Below are positions 1-9,091 of a stretch of 55,944 nt of DNA, piece after piece (position 1 is the first letter of the stretch; each line of letters opens with the position of its first letter). The notes under the pieces were generated by a model. The model did no database searches. It worked only from the letters and a program-made list of their open reading frames with translations, and was not told the origin of the DNA. The DNA is from Bdellovibrionales bacterium. GTDB taxonomy: Bacteria > Bdellovibrionota > FAC87 > UBA2466. The translations under genes and the position numbers were made by a program. The stretch covers positions 1 to 55,944 of the forward strand of contig SHZA01000007.1 in assembly GCA_009692515.1 (NCBI GenBank), in the 5' to 3' direction.

Positions 1-234
1 CGAATGATTATTAAAAACTATTAAGGAACGTGGCACTCTGGGCATGAGTGTCTTGTAGGTTCATTCTTTCTCTAGCGCAAAGTAATCGGGGGGGCGTTTG
101 GGTAGTACTGGGGAGCGTTTTCTATTTCAAAAGAGGACGGAGGGAGCTTTGCGACCTCCGTCCCCCATCAATTATCGGGAAAATTTCATAATTCAAGTTG
201 TGACTCGTAGTGTAGGTCGACCGATAAGAAGGGG
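1..234. other. Leading gene-free stretch
   Basis: No convincing coding region, RNA or repeat is visible in this stretch before the first outer-membrane gene. It probably holds the promoter of that gene, but I could not pick out a clear -10/-35 pair. A purine-rich run directly abuts the ATG at 235. Confidence 0.4.
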
Positions 235-873
235 ATGGGGAATTTTGATAAAAAAGTTTGGTTTTTATTCTTTCTGAATTTGGGGGTCTTTGGCTCCGAT
301 ATTGGATTGTTAAAAGCACGTCCCTTCCTTTTTTATCTGTCCGGTAATCTTGCTTTAACCTCCACCGAGGCTGATAAGGCTACAGGTGCCATTTATTCTA
401 AGAACATGAGAACTCCACTTATTGCTGTGGCAGGAGTCGGGTGGCATCTAATTCCTCCTTTTTGGCTGGGTATCAGATATGAAAATTGGTTCTCAGCACG
501 AACGCTAACTTTAAATGGAGATGCCCAAACAGATACTCTGAAGCTTCAGATGCTGGGCCCTGAACTTGCCTATGTTAGAGGCAATCCTAGAGTCCAATAT
601 CTCTTTGCTATTGGGGGGATGTATCCACTAGAAAAAAAAATTAACTCCACTAAGAATGGAACCTTTCAGCAGGGGGCCCAATTTTGGAACTATCACGCAA
701 GAGCCTCAATGGAACTACACTTCAACTCTCGTTTAGGACTTCATTTAGAGGCCGGATACCGATGGGTTAATCTAAGAGATCTGCAAAGCAGTGGGAGTTC
801 ATTTCTATTACAAGGAAGCAATTTAAATCTTTCAGGTCCCTTTCTTGGACTTGGATTTGTATCCTTTTTCTGA
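235..873 (+). CDS. Putative outer-membrane beta-barrel protein
   Basis: A 212-residue protein with a short basic N-terminus and a hydrophobic stretch (KKVWFLFFLNLGVFG) that may be a signal peptide. The body alternates aromatic and hydrophobic residues with polar turns, as in small outer-membrane barrels (GVGWHLIPPFWLGIRY, LHLEAGYRWVNL). The protein ends GLGFVSFF, and a C-terminal aromatic residue is the usual recognition signal for Bam-mediated insertion. I do not recognise the exact family, so the cargo or substrate is unknown. It lies about 110 bp upstream of another barrel gene on the same strand and could be co-expressed with it. The start is uncertain because the GAAGGGG sequence almost touches the ATG, leaving less than normal ribosome-binding spacing. 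Confidence 0.6.
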   Translation: MGNFDKKVWFLFFLNLGVFGSDIGLLKARPFLFYLSGNLALTSTEADKATGAIYSKNMRTPLIAVAGVGWHLIPPFWLGIRYENWFSARTLTLNGDAQTDTLKLQMLGPELAYVRGNPRVQYLFAIGGMYPLEKKINSTKNGTFQQGAQFWNYHARASMELHFNSRLGLHLEAGYRWVNLRDLQSSGSSFLLQGSNLNLSGPFLGLGFVSFF

Positions 874-986
874 CCTATGAAGTGAAATCCGGAATAAGTG
901 AAGTGTGAGTCATTCCATAAATAGAAATGTTGAAAATTGGAGTTTTTACTTCTCAAATACTTAAGATCAAGCCAATATAAGCTATC

Positions 987-2384
987 ATGTTGCGTTTTGT
1001 GATCTTCATCAGCTCTCTATTACTTGTAGTGGCTGCATCTTCTATTTATCAGCCAACCCTCAATGCTATTTCCGAATTTCCCAATATCAAAAGAAGCAAA
1101 TCTCTTAAGAAAAATAAAAGAATTAAAAAGATACAAGATAATGACAACTATGCTCCAGAGGTTCCCAGTGCCTTTAGAGCTGATGACTTTATCGAGGATG
1201 GCTCACCTAACCTCCGTCCCCTATATCCGGGGATGGGAAAAGAGCTGAAGTTGTTTGGGGAGGAGGTGGCTTCTCGAATTGATAAAGTTGTGAGTCGTAA
1301 AGGATTTCAAATGTGGGGCGAGCCTTGGACCATTCAAGGGATTCCCTTGATCTTTCCAAGTCCTGATAATGGATTTCACCTAGGGCTACACGCTAAACTC
1401 GTCAACATTACTCGCCAAGATCCCCATAAATCAGAATTCATGGGACAGGTCCTCGCTAGCGATAAAGGAAGGTATAAACACCTCTTTCAAGCCGACTATC
1501 CCTATGCCTTTGGAGGCCTCTACCGTGTCACCAGCCGAATCTCCTATAATCGTGATATCACTCAACGTTATTATGGCATAGGCAACGATACTAAAGTTAA
1601 TCCCACCGGACTTGAACCCGAAAACCCTCTATATCGAAACGATCGTGCATCTCCCACACTCACCTTTCAACTTTTAAGGTATCTTGGAAATAATCTACGA
1701 ACGGGACCTGTCTTGGGACTAAAGTGGATGGAGATTACCGCCCCTACTGGCAGTTGGCTTCTCACAGATAACCCCTTAGGAAGATCCGGTGGACGAACCC
1801 ATTATATGGGATGGGCTATAGTTCTAGACTCCTTAGACTTTGAGCCCTATCCCACGCGAGGCACACTCAATGAACTCTATCTTCAATGGTATTCTAAATA
1901 CACAGGAAGTAATTTCGATTTTCTAAGAACAACCTACACTTTTCGTTATTACTATCCGCTACATCGAAAATTAATATTTGCCCATCGTACCTTTTTTGAA
2001 GTTCTCTCTGGAAATGTTCCCTTCTTTGAACTTTCTGCAACCGGAGGTTCAGACTCTACCATCGGTTTTGGAGGCGATCGCTTTATGCGTGGTTATGATG
2101 GAAATAGATTTGTAGATCATATTCGAAGCTCCTTAGGTTTTGAATTGCGTTGGGATCCTATTGCCTTCGGTTTTGCTGACCAAGAAATTCAATTAGGCTT
2201 TGTGCCTTTTATCGACGTAGGTAGAGTTTGGAATCAACTTCTTCCAGTTCAGATTGGAAATCTTCATGCCTCAATGGGATGGGGAACTCGAATAATTTGG
2301 GGCAAACGTCTTATCGTTAGAGGCGATTATGCACTAACTCCCGAAGGGTCCTCTTTTTATATCGAACTTGGAAATTCCTTCTAA
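987..2384 (+). CDS. Omp85/BamA-TamA-like surface antigen lacking obvious POTRA domains
   Basis: This 465-residue protein begins with a signal peptide (MLRFVIFISSLLLVVAASS), followed by a Lys-rich linker of about 50 residues. The rest reads as an outer-membrane beta barrel. Near residues 355-370 it has GGDRFMRGYDGNRF, matching the GG...RGY/F signature of the conserved inward loop in Omp85 barrels (bacterial surface antigen family, PF01103). It ends in phenylalanine (YIELGNSF). No room remains for a series of POTRA repeats, so it resembles the short 'patatin-type' or stand-alone Omp85 barrels rather than BamA itself. Likely role: outer-membrane insertion or translocation of a specific client; this is inference. 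It converges with the aminotransferase gene across a 27-bp gap. Confidence 0.75.
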   Translation: MLRFVIFISSLLLVVAASSIYQPTLNAISEFPNIKRSKSLKKNKRIKKIQDNDNYAPEVPSAFRADDFIEDGSPNLRPLYPGMGKELKLFGEEVASRIDKVVSRKGFQMWGEPWTIQGIPLIFPSPDNGFHLGLHAKLVNITRQDPHKSEFMGQVLASDKGRYKHLFQADYPYAFGGLYRVTSRISYNRDITQRYYGIGNDTKVNPTGLEPENPLYRNDRASPTLTFQLLRYLGNNLRTGPVLGLKWMEITAPTGSWLLTDNPLGRSGGRTHYMGWAIVLDSLDFEPYPTRGTLNELYLQWYSKYTGSNFDFLRTTYTFRYYYPLHRKLIFAHRTFFEVLSGNVPFFELSATGGSDSTIGFGGDRFMRGYDGNRFVDHIRSSLGFELRWDPIAFGFADQEIQLGFVPFIDVGRVWNQLLPVQIGNLHASMGWGTRIIWGKRLIVRGDYALTPEGSSFYIELGNSF

Positions 2385-2411
2385 GTAATAGCAACTTTTA
2401 TAAAAAGAATC

Positions 2412-3593
2412 CTACCTATTCAAATAAGCTTCGATGCGATCAAAAGCTTTTTTGAGATTATCAATATTAGTCGCATAACTAATTCTAATCGAATGCTCTT
2501 TGCCAAAGGAGGAGCCCGGTACGACTCCTACATACTCCTTATTCAAAAGCTCTTTGCAAAACTCTAAATCTGTCATTCTGTTTTTTATTAACCATTTACT
2601 AAGATTAATAAAAATATAAAAAGCGCCGGTGGGTCGGGTGTAACTTAAATAGTCCCCCATTTTATCAAGACGCTCCATACAATATCGCCGACGTTTATCA
2701 AACTCGGCCACCATAAAATTTCCAATCTCTGGCGGTAAGGTACATGCGGTAATCGCTGCCCATTGTACAAAACTAGTCACATGACTATTGCTCTGACTCT
2801 GTAATGACGCCATTTTAGCAATAAAAGGCCTGTCCGCAATCACCCAACCAAATCTCCATCCCGTCATGGCATAGCTCTTAGAAAAACCACTTACCGTGAT
2901 CGTAGCTTTTTTAGCCTCTGGCCCTAATGCTGAAATACTTGTGTGGGTCAAATTATCATAAATAATTTTTTCGTAGATCTCATCCGAAATGATCCAAAGA
3001 TTTCTCTGCAAAGCCCAACCTGTTAATTTGATTAATTCCTCCCGACTGTAAACGACTCCAGTGGGATTGTTTGGACTATTAATAATAATGCCTTTGGCAT
3101 TAGGTGGAATGGCCATCCCTTTCCATCTCTCAACATTGGGACGGTATCCATCCTCTTCATATAAGGGCAAAGGGATTACGGAGGCACCAGCTAATTCGAT
3201 CATAGGGCTATAACTCACCCAAGCAGGAGTCGGAATTAAAATGGCCTCTCCAGGATCCACTAAACATTGAAGAGCCAAATACAAACCATGTTTAGCACCA
3301 GAGGTAATAAGAACCTCCTCAGGGTCCACTGGAAATCCGTTTTCCAGAGATATCTTTTTTGCAATCGCCTCTCTCAAAGATTGAAAGCCCGTTGCGGGAG
3401 TATATTTTGTAATCCCGTCCTTCATTGCCTTAGTTGCCGCAGCTTGGATTAAATCAGGAGTATTAAAATCTGGCTCGCCAGCTGCTAGACTAATCACCTC
3501 ATGTCCCTCGGCCTTTAACTCCGCTGCTCTTGCGGAAATAGCCATGATACTACTAGATTTTAGTGCTTTGACTCGATTTGCAATTTTTAACAT
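2412..3593 (-). CDS. aspC: Pyridoxal-phosphate aminotransferase, aspartate aminotransferase type
   Basis: Class I/II fold-type I aminotransferase of 393 residues, the normal length for the Thermus-type (group I-beta) aspartate aminotransferases. It interconverts aspartate and 2-oxoglutarate with oxaloacetate and glutamate in the cytoplasm. Visible landmarks are NSPNNPTG at 172-179, SDEIYEK at 203-209, the Schiff-base lysine in SGFSKSYAMTG (Lys239), and a C-terminal substrate arginine in RISYATN. The start codon overlaps the end of coaD by 7 bp, so the two are translationally coupled at the end of the secA block. Specificity for aspartate over aromatic or other amino acids cannot be settled from sequence alone. 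Confidence 0.9.
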   Translation of the reverse strand: MLKIANRVKALKSSSIMAISARAAELKAEGHEVISLAAGEPDFNTPDLIQAAATKAMKDGITKYTPATGFQSLREAIAKKISLENGFPVDPEEVLITSGAKHGLYLALQCLVDPGEAILIPTPAWVSYSPMIELAGASVIPLPLYEEDGYRPNVERWKGMAIPPNAKGIIINSPNNPTGVVYSREELIKLTGWALQRNLWIISDEIYEKIIYDNLTHTSISALGPEAKKATITVSGFSKSYAMTGWRFGWVIADRPFIAKMASLQSQSNSHVTSFVQWAAITACTLPPEIGNFMVAEFDKRRRYCMERLDKMGDYLSYTRPTGAFYIFINLSKWLIKNRMTDLEFCKELLNKEYVGVVPGSSFGKEHSIRISYATNIDNLKKAFDRIEAYLNR

Positions 3594-4099
3594 AGTTTTT
3601 CCTTGAGACTTTTTTCCACGTGAAGGGGAACTAAACTTGAAACATCTCCGCCATGGGAAATGACCTCCTTAACTAAAGAGGCATTAACAAAAAAATTATT
3701 TTCTGATGACATTAGAAAAAAGGTTTCTAACTCAGGGTGAAGTCGCTTATTCATAGTAGCCATCTGAAATTCATATTCAAAATCGGAAATAGCTCGCAAA
3801 CCTCGCAATACTACATTGATTCCCTGTTTTTTAGCATAGTCGGCTAGGAGGCCTTTTATTACCTCTACCTTAATTCTGGGGTCGTTCTTGAAACATTTCT
3901 GAACTAATGCCTGTCTCTCTGAGGAAGAAAAAATTGGGTTTTTACTAGAGTGGGCAATTAGAATGATCACCTCATCAAAGGTAGAAAGAGCGCGAGTAAT
4001 CAGGTCGATGTGACCATTAGTAATAGGATCAAAGGTACCTGGATAAATAGCGCGGTAATAGGATCTTTTGAGCTCTTGTGTTTGTTTAATTTTTTTCAT
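3587..4099 (-). CDS. coaD: Phosphopantetheine adenylyltransferase
   Basis: CoaD catalyses the penultimate step of coenzyme A synthesis, joining 4'-phosphopantetheine and ATP to give dephospho-CoA. The nucleotidyltransferase signature AIYPGTFDPITNGH lies at about residues 17-30 with the T/HxGH motif as TNGH. The family-typical NASLVKEVISHGGDVS follows near the C-terminus. I chose the ATG at 4099, which gives 170 residues. An in-frame TTG at 4129 would add ten residues with no family support. The gene overlaps the end of rsmD by 14 bp and the start of the aminotransferase by 7 bp. No ribosome-binding site is clear, so translation is probably coupled to rsmD. Confidence 0.95.
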   Translation of the reverse strand: MKKIKQTQELKRSYYRAIYPGTFDPITNGHIDLITRALSTFDEVIILIAHSSKNPIFSSSERQALVQKCFKNDPRIKVEVIKGLLADYAKKQGINVVLRGLRAISDFEYEFQMATMNKRLHPELETFFLMSSENNFFVNASLVKEVISHGGDVSSLVPLHVEKSLKEKLC

Positions 4100-4628
4100 A
4101 TCTAAAATAGAGCAATCGCGATTCTCCAAAATCGCTGGTTTTAAATAATTTTAATCCCTCAATTTCGGAGCAGGGTACCATTCGGCTAGGCTGTTTCACA
4201 AGAAAAATTGACCCTTCTTGAAGCACTCGGTAAACACCTGAAAATAACTGGGTTGAAAATTTGTCATTCCAAAGTGGAAAAGGGGGATCGGCAAAAACAA
4301 TATCAAAGGTCTCTTTACAGCGCTCTAGAAAAAGAAAGACATCACGGCAAAATACATTGGCAATGACCTGTTTTGGAAATTGTCGACCCACAATAAAGGA
4401 TTTAATAGTCGCCGATGCCTTGGGATCATTCTCAATGAAAAGAACCGACCTAATAGACTCATCACTCGCTGTAATTCCAAACCTTCCCTGTCCGGCAAAA
4501 AGGTCTAGCACCTTTGCCTCCTGTAAATAGGGACGTAGGGTATCGATCACACTCTTTAACGCTCTGGCACCAATAGGTCGCACGTCGTTAGCTGAGTTTT
4601 CTATTTTTTTTAATTTAGTTTTCGGCAT
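4086..4628 (-). CDS. rsmD: 16S rRNA (guanine(966)-N2)-methyltransferase RsmD
   Basis: An SAM-dependent methyltransferase of the RsmD family, which methylates G966 of 16S rRNA in the 30S subunit. The SAM-binding loop is LDLFAGQGRFGITASDE and the catalytic motif IV is ADPPF, preceded by IVFADP. The family start motif around VRPIGARALKSVI is also present, corresponding to the usual 'vRPT' substrate loop although a threonine is replaced by isoleucine. The ATG at 4628 (MPKTKLKK) is preferred because it has GGTGA just upstream and gives a typical length of about 180 residues. An upstream in-frame start at 4682 would overlap the previous gene much more. rsmD-coaD adjacency is very common in bacteria, supporting both calls. 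Confidence 0.92.
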   Translation of the reverse strand: MPKTKLKKIENSANDVRPIGARALKSVIDTLRPYLQEAKVLDLFAGQGRFGITASDESIRSVLFIENDPKASATIKSFIVGRQFPKQVIANVFCRDVFLFLERCKETFDIVFADPPFPLWNDKFSTQLFSGVYRVLQEGSIFLVKQPSRMVPCSEIEGLKLFKTSDFGESRLLYFRYEKN

Positions 4629-5287
4629 TTCACCGGCGTCCCTGTTAATAAAATACGAGCTCCATCGGGAGTGAAGGACCATCTCACCGAAACAACACCA
4701 TTGGCTCCTACCTTTATAGCTCTTTCAGAAATAAGTTCATTGGCTGCCTTAAGCGGATCCTCTGCATCTGCACTCACCGCACACCAAACAGATAGTGGAG
4801 AAAGAAAAGACTCAATGAGATAACCGGAAAAACCTTCACCCGCCGTCATCAAACAAGAATCGGTATTTGAAGAGATCGATGAATCGACCCCAGAGACTAG
4901 ACTCTCTTTGACAGGCATTTTAATGACCATCGGATCTGATTCTAAACCGACAGGAGGAAGCGAAGCAGGGATTGGAGCCATAGGTTCTATTTTTCCTAGA
5001 TCCTCTCCAAAGCTTCTTAGCTCGGCAAAGGCGGCTTCACTTTCAGAATAATCGATTAAAGGAGCTGTGGATGGGAACGGATCGATCACGGGAGGCTCAA
5101 TTTCAGCGGGTAAAGAAAAATTATGTTTCTCTCCCATCGCCATCAATCCAGATTGTGTACCCATGGCAAGTCCTGCTGGAGTTGCCTCTAGGAAAGGACT
5201 GAATTTTTCCCCACAATGGCATTCGACTTGATGATTTGCCTCGTCATGTAATATTTGAGTCAAACAACTTGGACATGTAGATAGCAA
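4610..5287 (-). CDS. Zinc-ribbon protein with a YbjQ/DUF74-like C-terminal domain
   Basis: A 225-residue protein of unknown function. The N-terminus MLSTCPSCLTQ with CHCGEKF about 20 residues later forms a CxxC...CxC zinc ribbon. A Pro/Glu/Ser-rich linker of about 100 residues follows. The C-terminal 70 residues include AANELISERAIKVGANGVVSV followed by a strand ending GTPVKC, resembling the YbjQ/DUF74 core in which a helix precedes a 'GANAVVgv' strand. That family forms pentamers, but its function is not established. The gene starts 4 bp after secA stops and overlaps rsmD, placing it inside the secA-rsmD-coaD block. The DUF74 assignment is by eye and could be wrong; the zinc ribbon is clear. 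Confidence 0.6.
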   Translation of the reverse strand: MLSTCPSCLTQILHDEANHQVECHCGEKFSPFLEATPAGLAMGTQSGLMAMGEKHNFSLPAEIEPPVIDPFPSTAPLIDYSESEAAFAELRSFGEDLGKIEPMAPIPASLPPVGLESDPMVIKMPVKESLVSGVDSSISSNTDSCLMTAGEGFSGYLIESFLSPLSVWCAVSADAEDPLKAANELISERAIKVGANGVVSVRWSFTPDGARILLTGTPVKCRKLN

Positions 5288-5290
5288 AGG

Positions 5291-7813
5291 TTACCCCCCA
5301 TGACATTTTTTAAATTTTTTGCCGCTGCCGCAAGGACAAGGATCATTTCTTCCTACCTTATCCTCTTCTCTAGTCGCAGGACGAAGCTGTGAATCCTCTT
5401 CGGCGCCATGAAAAAATTGCATCTGCTGACGCTTGGGCTGCAACTCTTGAACCTCTTCCTGTTTTGTAACCTGGACACGGTAAAGCTTAGTGATGACATC
5501 TTGCTTTACCTGCTCATCCATCATTTTAAAAAGCATGAAGCCCTCTTTTTTGTATTCAACAAGAGGATCTTTTTGCCCATATCCCCTAAGCCCCACACCC
5601 TCTTTTAAATGGTCCATATTAAGAAGATGGTCTTTCCACATTTGATCAATAGTTCCCAAATAGATCATCTGTTCTAACTGACGAACGACCTCAACCGTCA
5701 TTAACTGCTCTCTGTCATCGTAAAGAGTTTGCGCCTGTTTACAAATATCGTCGATTAAGGTGTTTCTGCTCTCCACAAGCAATAGAGAATCGGGAGTGAA
5801 TCCCAAACTCTTATCAAAGAGTCCAATCAAGGCATCAAGGAGAGATTTAGTGTCCCAATCGGTAGACGTTTTAGTCGCTGCAAAGGCGCCGCAAATACTT
5901 TCTACCTGTTCTCTAACGATGTCCGATACTAAAGCTTTGGTATTCTGCCCGCCTAAAATAAGGCGTCGTAATTCATAAATGACCTCTCGTTGCTTATTAA
6001 GAACGTCGTCATATTCAAGTAGGTGCTTTCTAATATCGTAGTTGTGCCCCTCTACCTTTTTCTGTGCATTTTCGATCGCTCTGGAAATAAGCTTAGATTC
6101 AATCGGAATATCCTCCTCCATTTTGAATCGATCCATGTAGCCTTTTATTTTCTCTCCTTGAAAAATACGTAAAAGGTCATCTTCCAGAGATAAATAAAAT
6201 CGGCTGGAACCTGGATCTCCTTGGCGACCCGCCCGTCCTCGTAATTGATTATCAATGCGGCGAGATTCATGGCGTTCAGTTCCAATAATATGAAGCCCCC
6301 CTTTTTCCTTTACACCAGGGCCAAGAACAATGTCGGTTCCTCGACCTGCCATATTGGTAGCAATGGTGATCACTCCAGGTTGCCCTGCATTAGCTACGAT
6401 TTCAGCCTCTCTTTCATGCTGTTTCGCATTGAGTACATTATGCTTAATTCCACGTTTATCGAGGAGACCACTGAGATATTCCGATTTTTCTATCGAGATC
6501 GTTCCTACAAGTACGGGACGTTTCAATTCGTGGAGTTCCTCAATTTCATCACAAACTGCCTTATATTTCGCTTTTACCGTTTTGTAGATCACATCCTGTT
6601 TATCAAGTCGGACCATGTCTCGATTGGTGGGAACTACGATCACTTCAAGTTTATAAATATTATTAAATTCTGTTGCCTCGGTATCGGCGGTTCCCGTCAT
6701 TCCCGCCAATTTTTTATACATTCTAAAATAGTTTTGAAATGTAACTGTCGCGAGAGTTTGATTCTCATTTTCAATAGTCACCGCCTCTTTAGCCTCTAGG
6801 GCCTGATGGAGTCCGTCACTATATCTACGACCTGGCATGAGACGGCCTGTGAATTCATCGACGATGATAACTTCACCCTCTTTAACCACGTAATCTACGT
6901 CACGTTTAAAAATGGCATGCGCTTTTAAAGCTTGGTGAACGTGATGAACAAGCTCCATATGTTCTGGTGCATAGAGATTTGAAACACGTAACGCATGTTC
7001 AAGTTTATTCACTCCAGCTTCACTGAGAGAGGCACTGCGGGTTTTTTCTTCAATAGTATAATCATCTACATTTTGTAAAATAGGTATGATGGAGTTCACC
7101 AAATAGTATTTATCGGTGGAATCATCTGTGGGACCACTAATGATCAGTGGGGTTCTTGCCTCGTCGATAAGAATAGAATCTACTTCATCGACGATCGCAT
7201 AATGAAGCGGGCGCTGAGAAAATTCTTCAAGCCGAAACTTCATGTTGTCGCGTAAATAATCAAAACCAAATTCATTGTTAGTACCGTAGGTAATATCTGA
7301 ATGATAAGCCGCGCGTCTTTCGGTATCATTAAGTCCGTGGACAATAGTTCCTACTGAGAGCCCTAAAAACTTGTAGAGTTGCCCCATCCACTCGGAGTCA
7401 CGACGTGCTAGATAGTCGTTAACGGTCACTACGTGAACCCCTTTACCCTCAAGCGCATTTAAATAAACGGGAAGGGTAGCGACTAGAGTTTTTCCCTCAC
7501 CCGTTCTCATTTCAGCTACCTTGCCACTATGAAGAACCATTCCACCAATCATCTGAACATCGAAGTGGCGCATGTTGAAGGCTCTCTTTCCTGCCTCTCT
7601 CGCCACAGCGAAGGCTTCGGGAAGAATGTCATTGACGGTAGCCCCTCGTGCTATTTTTTCCTTAAACTCAATTGTTTTAGCCCTTAAGCCCTCATCACTA
7701 AATTGGGCCAATGTAGTTTCGAACGAATTGATATGAGTAACCATGGGAAGTAGTCGTTTTATTTCCCTATCATTTCCACTACCAAAAATTTTTTTTGCGA
7801 GGTTCCCGATCAT
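5291..7813 (-). CDS. secA: Preprotein translocase ATPase SecA
   Basis: SecA is the motor ATPase that drives unfolded preproteins through SecYEG. All landmarks of the 840-residue protein are present: Walker A RTGEGKT at about 103-109, the DEAD-type box [14 protein letters not shown], the preprotein-binding domain, the second helicase domain with [11 protein letters not shown] and [16 protein letters not shown], and a C-terminal SEC-C zinc site ([14 protein letters not shown]) that binds SecB or the ribosome. Length is normal. The gene has its own promoter about 130 bp upstream (7940-7968) and leads a block with the zinc-ribbon protein, rsmD, coaD and the aminotransferase. Confidence 0.98.
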   Translation of the reverse strand: MIGNLAKKIFGSGNDREIKRLLPMVTHINSFETTLAQFSDEGLRAKTIEFKEKIARGATVNDILPEAFAVAREAGKRAFNMRHFDVQMIGGMVLHSGKVAEMRTGEGKTLVATLPVYLNALEGKGVHVVTVNDYLARRDSEWMGQLYKFLGLSVGTIVHGLNDTERRAAYHSDITYGTNNEFGFDYLRDNMKFRLEEFSQRPLHYAIVDEVDSILIDEARTPLIISGPTDDSTDKYYLVNSIIPILQNVDDYTIEEKTRSASLSEAGVNKLEHALRVSNLYAPEHMELVHHVHQALKAHAIFKRDVDYVVKEGEVIIVDEFTGRLMPGRRYSDGLHQALEAKEAVTIENENQTLATVTFQNYFRMYKKLAGMTGTADTEATEFNNIYKLEVIVVPTNRDMVRLDKQDVIYKTVKAKYKAVCDEIEELHELKRPVLVGTISIEKSEYLSGLLDKRGIKHNVLNAKQHEREAEIVANAGQPGVITIATNMAGRGTDIVLGPGVKEKGGLHIIGTERHESRRIDNQLRGRAGRQGDPGSSRFYLSLEDDLLRIFQGEKIKGYMDRFKMEEDIPIESKLISRAIENAQKKVEGHNYDIRKHLLEYDDVLNKQREVIYELRRLILGGQNTKALVSDIVREQVESICGAFAATKTSTDWDTKSLLDALIGLFDKSLGFTPDSLLLVESRNTLIDDICKQAQTLYDDREQLMTVEVVRQLEQMIYLGTIDQMWKDHLLNMDHLKEGVGLRGYGQKDPLVEYKKEGFMLFKMMDEQVKQDVITKLYRVQVTKQEEVQELQPKRQQMQFFHGAEEDSQLRPATREEDKVGRNDPCPCGSGKKFKKCHGG

Positions 7814-7939
7814 TTTTTAGCCTTTAATGCAATAGTTACAAAAATAAAAACCAGTTTTTATACTAGCCATTTATAGGTCATTTTAAAAGAATACTGGTGC
7901 GTGAATCATTAATTAACGCAATCCTTTAAAAGTGAAACG

Positions 7940-7968
7940 ATTATATGTCAGGTAAGGGGGGATGACAA
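7940..7968 (-). promoter_or_regulatory. Sigma70-type promoter of the secA block
   Basis: On the minus strand there is TTGTCA (7963-7968; 5 of 6 to consensus), a 17-bp spacer and a perfect TATAAT (7940-7945). The predicted transcript starts near 7933, giving secA a leader of about 120 nt. Confidence 0.7.
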
Positions 7969-8014
7969 AAGGTTGCTGGAAAAAAAAAGATAAAAAATGC
8001 TGCGTGTCATTTAG

Positions 8015-9091
8015 CTAGATTCCAAAAGCATCATCCTCGATGGGGGTTCTACCGATCCAGTGGCGGAGCATGGGAATAGACTTCCCCTGAGGATCATATT
8101 CCACTCGAACGTAGGTTAATCGGGATCTTCGGGCAAAATTTTCCAGGTCCATTGAGATAATATCTGTCCAGCTACCGGTATTGAGATATTGTTTTTCATC
8201 GCCGATGGGAAGTTGTTTATAAACATGGGTGTGCCCAAAAACTACAGTGTGGATATCGGGCATTCGCAAAATTTTTCTAGCGGCATCGCTTAGATCTGGA
8301 AACACAGAGGCTTCAAATAGAATTTTAAAGGTTAATTTTAGACTTGATTGCCGGTATCTCACCTTGCTAAATCGAGTTGAGATAAAATAGGAGATAAGTG
8401 TAATTCCTTGTGTGATAGACATCCACGTATCGTGAAAAATGCTCCACCATATAAAATGCCGGAAGGGACGAATTTTATCCACTGCAGGCCGAATCAGTTT
8501 CAATCGTACGATAAATTGAATGGTAAAGAGCGTGCCCCAAGGTAGATTAAGGATAGGTTCTGGGAGCCCTTCAGTGAGAAAGAGTCGAGTAGGATCCACG
8601 CGATTAACCGATTCATATTGGTGGCCATGTTCCACGTGAATTCCATCGGTTTGATAGTAGGAGTTTTTCCAGTTAACCTCTTTTCCAATCGCACCTTCAA
8701 AAAGTTGTCTTGTACCCTGCCAAAGCATCTCCTGATCATGATTACCAATCACATAGGTAAGTGTCCTTTTGGGATGGTTTAAAAAATCTCGTAAGGAGTT
8801 AAAGAAAACAGGATGCCCTTGAATAATCGACAGTATCTTGGTCTGCGAAACCGATTCGGTAATAACGCTGGTAAAGTGACCATGATAATCAATTTGAATC
8901 AGATTAAGAATATCGCCGTTAAGAATGAGTTCAATATCAAAATCTTCGTACGGGCTTTGGGTGTAGTGTTCTAGGAATTCTTTAAACCGATAATCATGAA
9001 AAAAATCCTCTAAAGGATTCATGGCTCCGTTAGCAAGCCGTTTACCTTTTCCGAGGTGAAAATCTGAGAAAATTAATTTTAGTTTAGACAT
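8015..9091 (-). CDS. Calcineurin-like metallophosphoesterase
   Basis: A 358-residue metallophosphoesterase. The metal-binding motifs occur in order: SDFHLG near the N-terminus, NGDIL, GNHDQE, HGHQYE and FGHTHVYKQ near the C-terminus, followed by LNTGSWTD. This order and SDFHLG resemble LpxH (UDP-2,3-diacylglucosamine hydrolase) and related enzymes, but the protein is about 120 residues longer than LpxH, with an extra hydrophobic helical insert before GHTH that could sit on a membrane. Substrate is therefore unknown. The ATG at 9091 (MSKLKLIF) is chosen because the motif begins at once; it overlaps the GGDEF gene by 8 bp, so the two are coupled. Confidence 0.8.
   Translation of the reverse strand: MSKLKLIFSDFHLGKGKRLANGAMNPLEDFFHDYRFKEFLEHYTQSPYEDFDIELILNGDILNLIQIDYHGHFTSVITESVSQTKILSIIQGHPVFFNSLRDFLNHPKRTLTYVIGNHDQEMLWQGTRQLFEGAIGKEVNWKNSYYQTDGIHVEHGHQYESVNRVDPTRLFLTEGLPEPILNLPWGTLFTIQFIVRLKLIRPAVDKIRPFRHFIWWSIFHDTWMSITQGITLISYFISTRFSKVRYRQSSLKLTFKILFEASVFPDLSDAARKILRMPDIHTVVFGHTHVYKQLPIGDEKQYLNTGSWTDIISMDLENFARRSRLTYVRVEYDPQGKSIPMLRHWIGRTPIEDDAFGI

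Noticed and set aside
6245..6799. Long open frame of about 184 codons on + inside secA
   Set aside because: It lies wholly antisense to a fully conserved SecA and has no recognisable protein features or ribosome-binding site.
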